Source: Chloroflexota bacterium (GTDB taxonomy: Bacteria > Chloroflexota > Anaerolineae > Anaerolineales > UBA11579). Taken from it: a stretch of DNA of 64,000 nucleotides. The notes beneath the pieces were generated by a model, which was not told the DNA's origin, did not search any database, and saw only the letters and a program-made list of their open reading frames with translations. The DNA lies in NCBI GenBank assembly GCA_013112575.1, contig JABFGG010000013.1, positions 1 to 64,000 of the forward strand, in the 5' to 3' direction. Below, one piece after another: positions 40,293-49,169 of this stretch. Positions within the stretch are counted from its first letter, which is position 1, and each line of letters begins with the position of its first letter. The position numbers and the translations under genes were made by a program.

Positions 40293-41258
40293 ATGAAAAA
40301 AGCGGAACATCTTGAACTGTACCGCCAGATGGTCGTCATCCGGCGGTTAGAAGAAAGCGCCGCCCACCTGTATCAGGAAGGCAAGATCGGTGGTTTCCTG
40401 CATCTGTACATCGGGCAGGAAGCGGTCAGCACCGGTTTGATCTCCATGCGCCAGCCGCAAGACCGTGTCATCACGGCCTATCGTGACCACGGCGTAGCTA
40501 TCAATTGCGGCATTTCTGCCAACGCGGTCATGGCCGAGTTGCTGGGCAAAGAGACCGGCACCTCAAAAGGGCGCGGCGGCTCCATGCACATGGCCGACAC
40601 CGAAAAGAATTTCTGGGGCGGGCACGCCATTGTAGGTGCTCACCTGCCCATCGCGGCCGGTTTGGCCCTGGGCGACCAGTACGAAGAAAATGATGCCGTC
40701 ACCATCTGTATGTTCGGCGACGGCGCTACCAATATCGGCTTCTTCCACGAGGCGCTCAATCTCTCAGCGGTGTGGGACCTACCTGTGCTATGGGTCTGCG
40801 AGAACAACCAGTACGGTATGGGTACAGAGATTAAGCGTGCCTCAGCCGTCGAAGAGATGCGCCAGAAAGCCGAAGGCTACGGCATGCCCAATCTACGCAC
40901 CGAAGGTGGCATGGACATCATGCAGGTGCGTGAAGCTGCCGGTGATGCCATCGAGCACATACGTAGCGGCAAAGGTCCCTTCTTCTTGGAGATCGTCACT
41001 TATCGTTTTGTAGGCCACTCCATGGGTGACCCCGAACGCTACCGTGAAAAAGAGGAAGTCACCAAATGGCGTGAGGACGACCCCATCGGTATCTACAACA
41101 AGTACCTGGTGGACGAGAAGGTCGCCAAGGCTGCTGACCTGGATAAGGTAGAAGCTGAAGCCGAAGCTGAGGTGGAAGCGGCGGTCAAATTCGCCGAAGA
41201 AAGCCCCGAGCCCGCCCTGGACACGCTCTTCGATCACGTTTACGTGGAGGAGAACTAG
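40293..41258 (+). CDS. pdhA: Pyruvate/2-oxoacid dehydrogenase E1 component, alpha subunit
   Basis: The product has 321 residues, the normal length of the alpha chain. The thiamine diphosphate motif is GDGATNIGFFHEALNLSAVWDLPVLWVCENNQYGMGT (~residues 145-182, divided here by description). The GRGGSMH, GHAIVGAHLPIAAGLALGDQY and YRFVGHSMGDPERYR segments carry the conserved His and phosphorylation-loop residues. It decarboxylates the 2-oxoacid with the beta subunit, whose gene follows 2 bases later. The acetoin dehydrogenase alpha chain is very similar and cannot be excluded. Confidence 0.9.
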   Translation: MKKAEHLELYRQMVVIRRLEESAAHLYQEGKIGGFLHLYIGQEAVSTGLISMRQPQDRVITAYRDHGVAINCGISANAVMAELLGKETGTSKGRGGSMHMADTEKNFWGGHAIVGAHLPIAAGLALGDQYEENDAVTICMFGDGATNIGFFHEALNLSAVWDLPVLWVCENNQYGMGTEIKRASAVEEMRQKAEGYGMPNLRTEGGMDIMQVREAAGDAIEHIRSGKGPFFLEIVTYRFVGHSMGDPERYREKEEVTKWREDDPIGIYNKYLVDEKVAKAADLDKVEAEAEAEVEAAVKFAEESPEPALDTLFDHVYVEEN

Positions 41259-41260
41259 CC

Positions 41261-42232
41261 ATGGCTCAGATCAATACACGACAGGCCATCTCCGACGCAC
41301 TCATGGAAGAGATGGATCGCGACGAAAAAGTTTTTATCCTGGGTGAAGAGGTCGGTGTGTGGGGCGGCACCTACGCCGTCACCAAAGGTTTCTACGACAA
41401 GTACGGCCCCAAACGCGTTCGCGACACCCCCATCTCCGAGGCCGCCATCATCGGTGCCGCCATCGGCGCTGCCATGGTGGGCCTGCGCCCCGTGGCCGAG
41501 TTGATGACCATCAACTTCGCCTTTGTAGCCATGGATCACATCGTCAACGAAGCCCCCAAATTCCATTACATGTTTGGTGGGCAGTTTAAAGTGCCCATGG
41601 TATTGCGTACGGCAGGCGGCGGGGGACGCCAGCTTGGCGCCACCCACTCCCAAACCCCGGATGCTATTTTTGCACATTTCCCCGGTCTCAAGGTCGTGGC
41701 TCCCGGTACCCCGGCGGATGCCAAAGGTTTGCTCAAGTCGGCTATTCGTTCTGAAGACCCGGTGATGTTCATCGAGAATGCCACGCTCTACCAGCAACGT
41801 GGTGAAGTGCCAGAAGGCGAACACCTGGAGCCTATCGGGGTTTCCAAAGTGCAGCGCCCCGGCGACGACGTCACCATTGTGACTTACAGCAAGATGGTGG
41901 GCTACAGCATGCGCGCCGCCGATGAACTGGCCAAGGAAGGTATCAGTGCCGAGATCGTCGACCTGCGCACACTGCGCCCGCTGGATATGGGACCGGTGAT
42001 CGAATCATTCAAGAAGACCAATCGCGCTGTGGTGGTGGAAGAGGGCTGGCCCTCTTATGGCGTTGGCTCCGAAGTAGCCTCGCGCATCTACGAAGAAGCT
42101 TTTGATTACGTGGATGCCCCCGTGAAACGTGTGGCTCAGAAGGAAGTGCCCCTGCCCTATAATGCCGCTTTGGAGCAGCATGCCCTGCCCCAGGTGGAAG
42201 ATATTGTGCGGGGTGTTAAGGAGGTGCTGTAA
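41261..42232 (+). CDS. pdhB: Pyruvate/2-oxoacid dehydrogenase E1 component, beta subunit
   Basis: The product has 323 residues. The conserved E1-beta pattern is present: ALMEEMDRDEKVFILGEEVGVWGGTYAVTKGF, VRDTPISEAAIIGAAIGAAMVGLRPVAEL, and the C-terminal transketolase-like part RTLRPLDMGPVIESFKKTNRAVVVEEGW. It forms the alpha2beta2 E1 enzyme. ATG 41261 is 2 bases after the alpha stop; AGGAG is about 8 bases upstream inside the preceding gene. The E2 gene overlaps its stop by one base (TAATG). Confidence 0.92.
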   Translation: MAQINTRQAISDALMEEMDRDEKVFILGEEVGVWGGTYAVTKGFYDKYGPKRVRDTPISEAAIIGAAIGAAMVGLRPVAELMTINFAFVAMDHIVNEAPKFHYMFGGQFKVPMVLRTAGGGGRQLGATHSQTPDAIFAHFPGLKVVAPGTPADAKGLLKSAIRSEDPVMFIENATLYQQRGEVPEGEHLEPIGVSKVQRPGDDVTIVTYSKMVGYSMRAADELAKEGISAEIVDLRTLRPLDMGPVIESFKKTNRAVVVEEGWPSYGVGSEVASRIYEEAFDYVDAPVKRVAQKEVPLPYNAALEQHALPQVEDIVRGVKEVL

Positions 42233-43551
42233 TGGCCGATATCGTTAATATGCCCAAATTGGGCTTCGACATGGCCGAGGGCACGCTGATCGCCTGGGTC
42301 AAGGGTGAAGGCGAAACCATTGATAAAGGTGAACTGCTGGCCGAGATCGAAACTGACAAGGCCACCGTCGAAGTTGAATCCAATTTTGCGGGTACCGTTC
42401 TAAAACAATTGGTAACCGAAGGCGCCATCGTGCCGGTCAGTTCACCCATCGCCGTGATCGGTGAAGCGGGTGAAGAGGTTGACGTTGACGCCTTGATGGC
42501 TGAGGCTGGCGGCGATGCCACTGAAGAAGCTGCTGCCACCCCCGAGCCTGCCGCGCCCAGTCCTGCACCTGCAGCCCCGGCCCCCGTGTCAACTCCGGCA
42601 CCTGCTGCCACCCCCGCGGGCAACAGCAGTTTGCCGGGCGGTGTCAAAGCCTCCCCCGTAGCGCGCCGTATGGCCGCAGATAACAGCATCAACATCGCCT
42701 CGGTCTCTGGCACTGGCCCGGATGGTCGCATCATCAAAAAAGACGTGGAAGCCTACCTGGCGACCCCACCCGCAGAACGTGCCGCCGCACCTGCACCTGA
42801 AGCCGAAGTTCCGGCTGGACCGGCGTTGGCTCCACTGGCAGGTATGCAGGTAGGCGAGGTTTTGCCCGACCAGGAAATCCCGCTTTCGCGTTTGCGCGGT
42901 GCTATTGGCCGTCGTATGGTGCAGTCCACTACCAGCGTGCCGCATTTCTACGTGACCTACGAGTACGACCTTGGCCCACTGATGAGCATGCGTAAACAGG
43001 CCAATGCTATGCTGGCCGGTTCCGGCGAAAAACTGTCCGTCAATGACTTTGTGCTTAAAGCCACCGCGCTCAACCTGCGCAACTTCCCCAACCTTAACGC
43101 CCGCCTGGATGGTGATCGAGTGCTTCACATGGGTCGCGTCAATCTCGGTGTAGCCGTGGCGGTGGAGAACGGTTTGCTGGTTGTCGTCACTCACGACGCC
43201 GACCGTAAGAGCCTGCGCCAGATCTCCCTCGAAGTTAAAGAGAAGGCCGGCCGGGCGCGTGCCGGGCAGGTGCATCCCGACGATATTGAAGGCTCCACCT
43301 TCTCCACCAGCAATCTGGGCATGTATGGCGTGGAGGACTTCGTCGCCATTATCAACCCGCCCGAAGCAGGTATCCTCGCACTTGGGGGAGCTAAGCAAGT
43401 GCCCGTGGTGGAAGATGGCGAAGTCACCGTGGGCTGGCGTATGAAGGCCACCATCTCGGTTGACCACCGCGTCAGTGACGGTGCCGAGGGTGCCGAGTTC
43501 ATGCAGAAGCTCAAGGATTACCTGGAGAACCCCGTCAGTTTGATGCTTTGA
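42232..43551 (+). CDS. pdhC: Dihydrolipoyl acyltransferase (E2)
   Basis: The product has 439 residues. There is one lipoyl domain (~1-78) with lipoyl-lysine K43 in IETDKATVEV, an Ala/Pro-rich linker (~95-135), a peripheral-subunit-binding domain (~138-178, ASPVARRMAADNSINIASVSGTGPDGRI), a second linker, and the catalytic domain (~215-439) with H412 in SVDHRVSDGAEGAEF and the end LENPVSLML. The core of the complex transfers the acyl group to CoA. No E3 (lipoamide dehydrogenase) gene follows; a terminator does. Confidence 0.92.
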   Translation: MADIVNMPKLGFDMAEGTLIAWVKGEGETIDKGELLAEIETDKATVEVESNFAGTVLKQLVTEGAIVPVSSPIAVIGEAGEEVDVDALMAEAGGDATEEAAATPEPAAPSPAPAAPAPVSTPAPAATPAGNSSLPGGVKASPVARRMAADNSINIASVSGTGPDGRIIKKDVEAYLATPPAERAAAPAPEAEVPAGPALAPLAGMQVGEVLPDQEIPLSRLRGAIGRRMVQSTTSVPHFYVTYEYDLGPLMSMRKQANAMLAGSGEKLSVNDFVLKATALNLRNFPNLNARLDGDRVLHMGRVNLGVAVAVENGLLVVVTHDADRKSLRQISLEVKEKAGRARAGQVHPDDIEGSTFSTSNLGMYGVEDFVAIINPPEAGILALGGAKQVPVVEDGEVTVGWRMKATISVDHRVSDGAEGAEFMQKLKDYLENPVSLML

Positions 43552-43584
43552 GCGAGTGATAAGTTATCAGTAAACAGGAATCAG

Positions 43585-43619
43585 GAGGACTGGCTCATGA
43601 GCCAGTCCTCTTTTTTTTT
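43585..43619 (+). terminator. Strong terminator after E2
   Basis: GAGGACTGGCTC (43585-43596) pairs with GAGCCAGTCCTC (43599-43610) around AT, followed by nine T. It ends the dehydrogenase operon. Confidence 0.95.
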
Positions 43620-43650
43620 ACAGAGTAAGGGGCGGGTTTAAGCGATGCAA

Positions 43651-43677
43651 AGCTTCGCCACCCACCCCTACACGAGA
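43651..43677 (-). repeat. TGTAGGGG-type palindromic repeat, copy 2 (reverse)
   Basis: On the minus strand it reads CTCGTGTAGGGGTGGGTGGC followed by GAAGCT. The CTCGTGTAGGGG start is identical to the copy at 47831, and TGTAGGGGTG is shared with the copy at 40078. Confidence 0.5.
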
Positions 43678-43697
43678 TTTTTGTTTCGCTTTGTAGG

Positions 43698-46559
43698 TTA
43701 CCGCGTCACCAGCACGAAGATCCCCGTCGTCGGCCAGGTCACCGTGTAGCGCCCATCCTCGGTCATCTGGCCGGGTACTTCCACCCAGCTCTCGGTGCTG
43801 CCATCCCACACCAGCACCGCAAACTCATTGTCCTGTTCGGTGGCGGGGATGTCGAAGCCAATAGTGAACATGCCGCCTTCGGGGATCTCACAGCCCTCGA
43901 TGTGCATCTTGAGCGCCCGTAGGAAAGTGTCACCTTCATTCAGTTCGCCGGGCAGCTCACTGGCGAAGAACAGGGAACGCACGAAGCCTTCACACTCCAG
44001 CAGATTCATCGGTGGGAAGGTCACGCTGTGAGGGTAGAGGTCCAGCACGATGGTGGTGGGGTCCTTGGGGTCCAGTGGCACGTGTTTGCCGTCGCGCGGT
44101 TTGTCATCACCCGGCCCTGGGTTGCAATTGGTCGTGCCAATGGTCGTGTTGGCCACAATTACTGTGGTAAGGGGGCTGACGCCGTTGCCGCTGGTATCGG
44201 TACTTAGTATCGTCAGGTCACCACCACCGCCGCCAACAAATATGCCTGTATCGCCGTTGTTTTGTATGGCGCTGCAGATGATGCTGACGTCGTTGGGGCC
44301 AGAAAGGATCGAGATGAACACGCCATACGTACTGTTGCCACTGGCGCTCACTCCCCACAGGTTGACATTTCCGTAAGAGGAGATATATAAACCGGTGCCA
44401 TCTGAACTCCCGGTATTGTTATCGAAGCTGCTGTTGCTTACGTTGACTTGCTGGTCATTGTCTGGGCCGAAAGTGTTGCTGAGGAGGGTGCCGTAAGTAG
44501 TTCCACTTGTGCTGGTGTTGCCGCTGGCGGTCACTGTATCCAGGGTGATCGTACCACCTGTAGAAACCAGCAAACCAGTAGTTATGTTGCTATCACCGAA
44601 ATTGCCATCGAAGTTACTGTTGCTGATCGATACATCCACTGGAGGACCAGCAGTAGCATTAATGCTTGCTCCGGTGCCCTGGCCGCCAGCGCTGCCGTTC
44701 AGATTGGCCTGTACGCCGTTCAGTGAGATCTGGCCGCCGGAGAACACACTCAACCCGGTCCCGAAGCTGGTCCTCCCGACATTGTTGTTGAAAATACTAT
44801 TGGTAATGGTCACGGGCGCAGGATTACCTAGAGGATTGCCGAGATTAGCCCCGTAGGCACCGCTACTGCCAACATTGTCACTTGCGCTGACGCCGTCAAG
44901 CGTGATTGCGCCTTTGGATTGGATGGAAAGACCTGCCGAATTGATTGCGGCAAGGCCATTGCCATTGAAATTGCTGTTGAATACATTCACGGCCGCATTA
45001 TTGGAAGAACCGAGGTTAAATAATTGTGCCCCATTCCCGGTGTTGTCATTAGCCGAAACACCATTTAGGGTGATGCTGCCAGTGGTGTTGATTTCCAGGC
45101 CGGTGTAGGTCCCATTCGTGCCGTTGTTGTTGAAATTACTGTTGCTTACCTGAATGGAGTTTGGCTCACTGCCACCAGGGTTGCTCAAAACTGCACCATT
45201 ATCCAGGTTACCGTTTGCCGTCACATTGTCTAATGTAATATCCCCAAACGAGGTGATCTGTAAGCCTGCGCCTTGCTGGTTGTTATTGGCCGTTACGCCA
45301 TCGAGGGTGATGTCGGCTTCGGTGCTGGAAGTCGAATTATTCAGGTCCAGGCCGCTTTCGCCATTGCCGTTGGCAGTTACGTTAGAAATGTTGATCTCCC
45401 CATCCGAATTCACCAGCAGCCCGTTGTTGACGAAGCCATTGAAGGTGCTGTTGGTCACCGTGACGCTTGCGTTGCTGCCGGTGACCGCATTGTCGATATC
45501 TGCCCCATCGCTCGCGGAAAAAGTGTTGTTGGCGGTTACGTGGTCCAGACTGACAGCCCCATCGTGGTTGCTCACCGAGATGGCATCAGCCCCACCGTCG
45601 GCGTTGGCGATCACGTCATTGAAGCTCAGGTCACCGGTGGTGCCAGTCACCACCACTCCTGCATCGAAGGTCACATCATTGAAGGTCAGCGAACTGAAAA
45701 TATTGTTGGCATTGGCGCCCACCAGGAAAGCGGTAGTGAAGGTCGTAGTGCCGCCCCCATCGGCATTGCCCTGGATTGTCAGGCTGGTGTTGTTGTTGAA
45801 GCCATCCAGGAGGATAACGTCATTGATGCCGGAGTAGTCGAAGTTACCTGATTCGACGAAGATCGTGCCGGAGATGCCGCTGGCCGCCGCAGTCAGGGCA
45901 TCGGCAATGGCATCGGCCATGTTGGCATGGCTTGCGCCGCAGCCCACATCCCCAAAGCTCAAGCCTGCCGGGCAGAACTGCGGGTCTGGAGCAGCTAAAG
46001 CCTCAGCCGCCTCCTGTGTCGCCATAGCGAGTGCTTCGCCCTCCTCATCCAAAAGCACGGCATCGGCCTCATCCAGCGCTTCAACCGCTTCCGCTACCGG
46101 GTTGTCTTCTTCAGGGGTTGCTGCCTCACCCTCAGCTTCTGGCGCGTTCGCTTCCGTTTGCTCCTCTTGAGCTTGTGATGCTTCTTCACCATCGGCGGGT
46201 TCTTCCTCGCTAGTTGGCTCTTCTTCTAGCGGCTCTCCGTCAGTCTCTGGCTCATCGGATGCTTCAGCTTCTTCCTCAACCTGTGCTTCTTCTTCGGTCG
46301 GTTCTTCGTCAGTCTCATCGCCTGGCTTCTCTGGTTCTGCTGGAGCCTCAACGTTTTCTTCCTCGACTGCCGCTTCCTCCTCTGCAGGCGCTTCTTCGAC
46401 CGGCTGATCCTCGACCACCACTTCTTCAGACGGTGGCGGGGCAGGGGGTGGGTCGGCGTCCTGGGCGAAGGCAATGCTCACCGGCGCCAGCAGGTTGAAC
46501 AGCAGTAAAGTGATGGTTAAAAGGGGAATTAGCTTTGCAGGGAATCTGGATATAGACAT
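43698..46559 (-). CDS. Large secreted parallel beta-helix surface protein
   Basis: ATG 46559 (GGGAGGAG about 8 bases upstream) gives 953 residues. A signal peptide (~1-33, ending SIAFAQDA) is followed by ~170 residues very rich in Glu, Pro and Ala with no hydrophobic core, then a Cys pair region (FCPAGLSFGDVGCGASHANMADAI). Residues ~215-800 are a long run of ~25-residue turns with Asn-rich ladders (NNTSLTI, SNSNFDGN, LDGVSASDN), a parallel beta-helix of the pectate-lyase/right-handed type. The last ~150 residues are a globular C-terminal domain. It is probably exposed or secreted, with adhesin or carbohydrate-acting potential. Confidence 0.85.
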   Translation of the reverse strand: MSISRFPAKLIPLLTITLLLFNLLAPVSIAFAQDADPPPAPPPSEEVVVEDQPVEEAPAEEEAAVEEENVEAPAEPEKPGDETDEEPTEEEAQVEEEAEASDEPETDGEPLEEEPTSEEEPADGEEASQAQEEQTEANAPEAEGEAATPEEDNPVAEAVEALDEADAVLLDEEGEALAMATQEAAEALAAPDPQFCPAGLSFGDVGCGASHANMADAIADALTAAASGISGTIFVESGNFDYSGINDVILLDGFNNNTSLTIQGNADGGGTTTFTTAFLVGANANNIFSSLTFNDVTFDAGVVVTGTTGDLSFNDVIANADGGADAISVSNHDGAVSLDHVTANNTFSASDGADIDNAVTGSNASVTVTNSTFNGFVNNGLLVNSDGEINISNVTANGNGESGLDLNNSTSSTEADITLDGVTANNNQQGAGLQITSFGDITLDNVTANGNLDNGAVLSNPGGSEPNSIQVSNSNFNNNGTNGTYTGLEINTTGSITLNGVSANDNTGNGAQLFNLGSSNNAAVNVFNSNFNGNGLAAINSAGLSIQSKGAITLDGVSASDNVGSSGAYGANLGNPLGNPAPVTITNSIFNNNVGRTSFGTGLSVFSGGQISLNGVQANLNGSAGGQGTGASINATAGPPVDVSISNSNFDGNFGDSNITTGLLVSTGGTITLDTVTASGNTSTSGTTYGTLLSNTFGPDNDQQVNVSNSSFDNNTGSSDGTGLYISSYGNVNLWGVSASGNSTYGVFISILSGPNDVSIICSAIQNNGDTGIFVGGGGGDLTILSTDTSGNGVSPLTTVIVANTTIGTTNCNPGPGDDKPRDGKHVPLDPKDPTTIVLDLYPHSVTFPPMNLLECEGFVRSLFFASELPGELNEGDTFLRALKMHIEGCEIPEGGMFTIGFDIPATEQDNEFAVLVWDGSTESWVEVPGQMTEDGRYTVTWPTTGIFVLVTR

Positions 46560-46767
46560 GCCACGCTCCTCCCGCGTAGTGCCAAGGTCACATTCCAGAA
46601 TGAAGGGGTTGATGTCGTGAACTTGAGATGAGGCCAAATAGTTGTACGATTATTGTGACTATTATAGATGAAAATTGTGCAATACCTGGCCTGAAATTCT
46701 AAGAAAATTCCTAATAAACGCTTTTGGTCGGAATAAAAAAAGAGAGCCACAAAAAAATTTGGATTTA

Positions 46768-46776
46768 TGGTATTAT
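46768..46776 (+). promoter_or_regulatory. Possible extended -10 before the VOC gene
   Basis: TGGTATTAT at 46768-46776 fits an extended -10 element, 48 bases before the GTG start. No clear -35 is seen. Confidence 0.35.
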
Positions 46777-46823
46777 TTCCATGTCAAATAGTTCGATATT
46801 GAAACAATTGAGAGGAAATCAAA

Positions 46824-47783
46824 GTGAACCTTACCGGTATCCATCACGTCACGGCAGCCAGCGCTAAGATCGCCGATAACCTCGACTTTTACACCAATGT
46901 TCTCGGTATGCGCCTGGTCAAGAAATCCGTTAATCAGGACGATGTCTCCGCTTATCACCTCTACTACGCAGACAAGCTCGGCACCCCCGGCACGGATATG
47001 ACCTTCTTCGATTGGCCGCATATCGGCCCCAAAAGACCCGGCACGAATAGCATCGTGGGCACGGCTTTTAGCGTTAGCAGTTCCGCGGCTTTTGACTTTT
47101 GGACAACCCGCCTGGAAGAGAAGGGTGCCAAAAATATCGAGCGTTTGGATTTTGCTGGTCGCCAGATGCTCAGTTTTGAAGACCCCGAAGGCCAGCAGCT
47201 TTATCTGGTGGATGATGGTGCAGCGCCCTTTGATGGCGAGATCTGGGCCCGCCCCGATATTCCCGATGAGCATGCTTTGCGCGGCTTCTACAGCGTGCTG
47301 CTTTCCATGCCCGCCTTCGACCAACTTGACCCTATCCTTACGCAAATACTGAACTTTGTGGAGTTAGAGCGCAGCATCTGGGTGGACGGTCAAAGTGAAG
47401 CCATCATTTACGCAACCACGATGAGCGGCGGACCAGGCACGGAAGTGTGGCTGTTGCAACAGCCGGATGCTCCCATTGGGCATCTGGGCGCGGGTGGCGT
47501 GCATCACGTGGCCTTCCGGGTATCGGATATGGAAACGCAGCAAGGCTGGCAAGCACGTATTTCCCAATCGGGTCTACAAGTTACGGAAATGATCGACCGC
47601 TTCTGGTTCAAATCTATCTATTTCCGCGTTTCTGGCGGCATCCTTTTCGAGATTGCCACCGACGGCCCGGGCTTTGCTATCGATGAGCCTCTTGAGGCAC
47701 TGGGCAAAAAGCTCGTCCTCCCTCCCTTCCTGGAATCCCAACGTGAACAGATCGAGGCTGGTCTCACCCCGATCGGGGAGTAG
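46824..47783 (+). CDS. VOC-family ring-cleaving dioxygenase-like protein
   Basis: The GTG at 46824 (AGAGGA upstream) gives 319 residues. Two glyoxalase/VOC modules are present: residues ~1-140 (LTGIHHVTAASAKIADNLDFYTNVLGMRLVKKSVN...DVSAYHLYYAD, then FEDPEGQQLYLVDD) and ~150-319 (LRGFYSVLLSMPAF, GAGGVHHVAFRV, IYFRVSGGILFEIATDGPGFAID). His in IHHVTA and VHHVAF and Glu in LFEIATD are likely metal ligands. Characterised relatives include MhqO/MhqA-type quinone- or catechol-acting enzymes. It is a single gene. Confidence 0.85.
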   Translation: MNLTGIHHVTAASAKIADNLDFYTNVLGMRLVKKSVNQDDVSAYHLYYADKLGTPGTDMTFFDWPHIGPKRPGTNSIVGTAFSVSSSAAFDFWTTRLEEKGAKNIERLDFAGRQMLSFEDPEGQQLYLVDDGAAPFDGEIWARPDIPDEHALRGFYSVLLSMPAFDQLDPILTQILNFVELERSIWVDGQSEAIIYATTMSGGPGTEVWLLQQPDAPIGHLGAGGVHHVAFRVSDMETQQGWQARISQSGLQVTEMIDRFWFKSIYFRVSGGILFEIATDGPGFAIDEPLEALGKKLVLPPFLESQREQIEAGLTPIGE

Positions 47784-47830
47784 GGCATCGAGAGCGAGGA
47801 ATTTGAAAGGTGCTATTGCCCTAAAGAGTG

Positions 47831-47862
47831 CTCGTGTAGGGGCGACCCGCGGGTCGCCCGCG
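47831..47862 (+). repeat. TGTAGGGG-type palindromic repeat, copy 3
   Basis: After CTCGTGTAG there is a perfect 20-base palindrome GGGCGACCCGCGGGTCGCCC (47840-47859). It shares CTCGTGTAGGGG with the minus-strand copy at 43651-43677. It may form a stable hairpin after the VOC gene. Confidence 0.6.
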
Positions 47863-47914
47863 TAAAGAGTCACTTATTTCACCGCTCCCCTTTCTCCATT
47901 ACAATAGCCAGCAA

Positions 47915-48466
47915 ATGACTACTATCCAAAACGACCTGGACTATTTGCGCGAAGCGGCGGGCCAACTCAAAGACTATTTATTGTCCGATCAATTATTCTG
48001 GCCGGTGGGCGGCCAGCATGCCCCTCAACTCACCCCCGGCAACCTATTGTTGGCAAAACAGCGTCTACAAGCATGCTCATTGACTGACGGCCAACAAACC
48101 AAACTGGCCGATTTAAACCAGCAGGTCGATGACCTCAAAGCTCAATGGCGCAGCGCCTGGGAAAAGAAAGCGGCCACCGAGTTCACCTCACGCCTGCGCC
48201 AGTGGGGGCATGTTATGGATGAATTGGCCCAGAAAAAAGGGCTTGCCTATTTTGGGAACGAAGTGCGCTTGCGGGTCTTACTGGAGTTGCTAAAGGACGA
48301 AGTGCAAATTATTGAGGCCGAACTAACTGTGCTCAACAACCTGGATGGACGCTTACGTCCCCAAATTGGAGAAGGAGATTTCATCTGGGCGGCAGAATTG
48401 CAACCTGGTTTTCCCGAGGAACAGTATTGGTTTTTATATGGGGGCTTGTCCAGCGTTGAGGATTAG
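47915..48466 (+). CDS. Unknown helical protein
   Basis: The product has 183 residues, mostly helical with a coiled-coil-like centre (LTDGQQTKLADLNQQVDDLKAQWRSAWEKKAATEF). No signal or membrane helix is seen. I do not recognise a family. TACAAT at 47900-47905 is 9 bases upstream of the ATG, so the transcript is probably leaderless. Its stop overlaps the stop of the convergent Lon-domain gene by 4 bases. Confidence 0.65.
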   Translation: MTTIQNDLDYLREAAGQLKDYLLSDQLFWPVGGQHAPQLTPGNLLLAKQRLQACSLTDGQQTKLADLNQQVDDLKAQWRSAWEKKAATEFTSRLRQWGHVMDELAQKKGLAYFGNEVRLRVLLELLKDEVQIIEAELTVLNNLDGRLRPQIGEGDFIWAAELQPGFPEEQYWFLYGGLSSVED

Positions 48467-49119
48467 TTTAGCGAGGAGATCTCATCTTCGTCTTTTGTAG
48501 GCTCGGCGTCGATCAGGTTAGAAAGTAGGGCCACCTCTTTGCGATAGATCGTGCGCACCTCATCGATCAGTTCCGTACCGTAACTGTTTTCCAATAAAGT
48601 TTGTTTCTGCCCGGAGGGTGTTTGCAGAAGATAGGCAGCCAGGTAAACAAAATCAAGTGGGTCGCTGGGTAGCTTGCTGATGTCCGAACGCACCAGATTG
48701 GCATCCGTCAGAATGCGCAGGTAACGCGCCACCCAGGGGTCCAGATCGCGTTTGGCGGCCACCAATTCCTCAGAGGGTTCTCTTTCGAGGGGTAGCATCT
48801 CTACCTCACCCATCATGTAGTCATCTTCTTGCCAGCTGGAGAGGATACGGAAACGATCTTCTCCTACCGCTACCACATTCATGCGCTCATCGGTTAGTTT
48901 TTCGACAAAGGTCAGGCGTGCCGAACAGCCGATCTCGTGAGGTTCGGCCAGGGGGCCCAGGGCCTCCGTACCCGATTTGATCAGTACGACCCCAAAAGGT
49001 TCTTCGTTATCGATACAATGGGTGAACATGCGCTTATAGCGCGGTTCAAAGATATGCAGGGTGATAGGGGTGCCGGGGAAGAGAACGGTGTTGAGCGGGA
49101 ATAGCGGTAATTCAGCCAT
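48463..49119 (-). CDS. Lon N-terminal (PUA-like) domain protein
   Basis: The product has 218 residues. The N-terminus MAELPLFPLNTVLFPGTPITLHIFEPRYKRM is the LON substrate-binding domain. The C-terminal half is helical (SEELVAAKRDLDPWVARYLRILTDAN). No ATPase or protease domain is present, so it is a stand-alone domain of the type also known in bacteria and cereblon-like proteins. TACAAT on the minus strand (49129-49134) is 9 bases before the ATG: probably leaderless. Confidence 0.88.
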   Translation of the reverse strand: MAELPLFPLNTVLFPGTPITLHIFEPRYKRMFTHCIDNEEPFGVVLIKSGTEALGPLAEPHEIGCSARLTFVEKLTDERMNVVAVGEDRFRILSSWQEDDYMMGEVEMLPLEREPSEELVAAKRDLDPWVARYLRILTDANLVRSDISKLPSDPLDFVYLAAYLLQTPSGQKQTLLENSYGTELIDEVRTIYRKEVALLSNLIDAEPTKDEDEISSLN

Positions 49120-49169
49120 CAGGAGTAGATTGTATCATTAGCCGCCTGAGCTATAGATTAATCTGTATC

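Noticed and set aside
43698-46559. CRISPR or tandem DNA repeat suspected from repetitive Asn-rich protein
   Set aside because: Repeats are at protein level (beta-helix turns), with diverged DNA and no regular spacers. No CRISPR array was seen in the window.
46560-46637. 26-codon extension of the beta-helix protein
   Set aside because: The signal peptide begins at MSISRFPAKLI, with GGGAGGAG upstream of ATG 46559.
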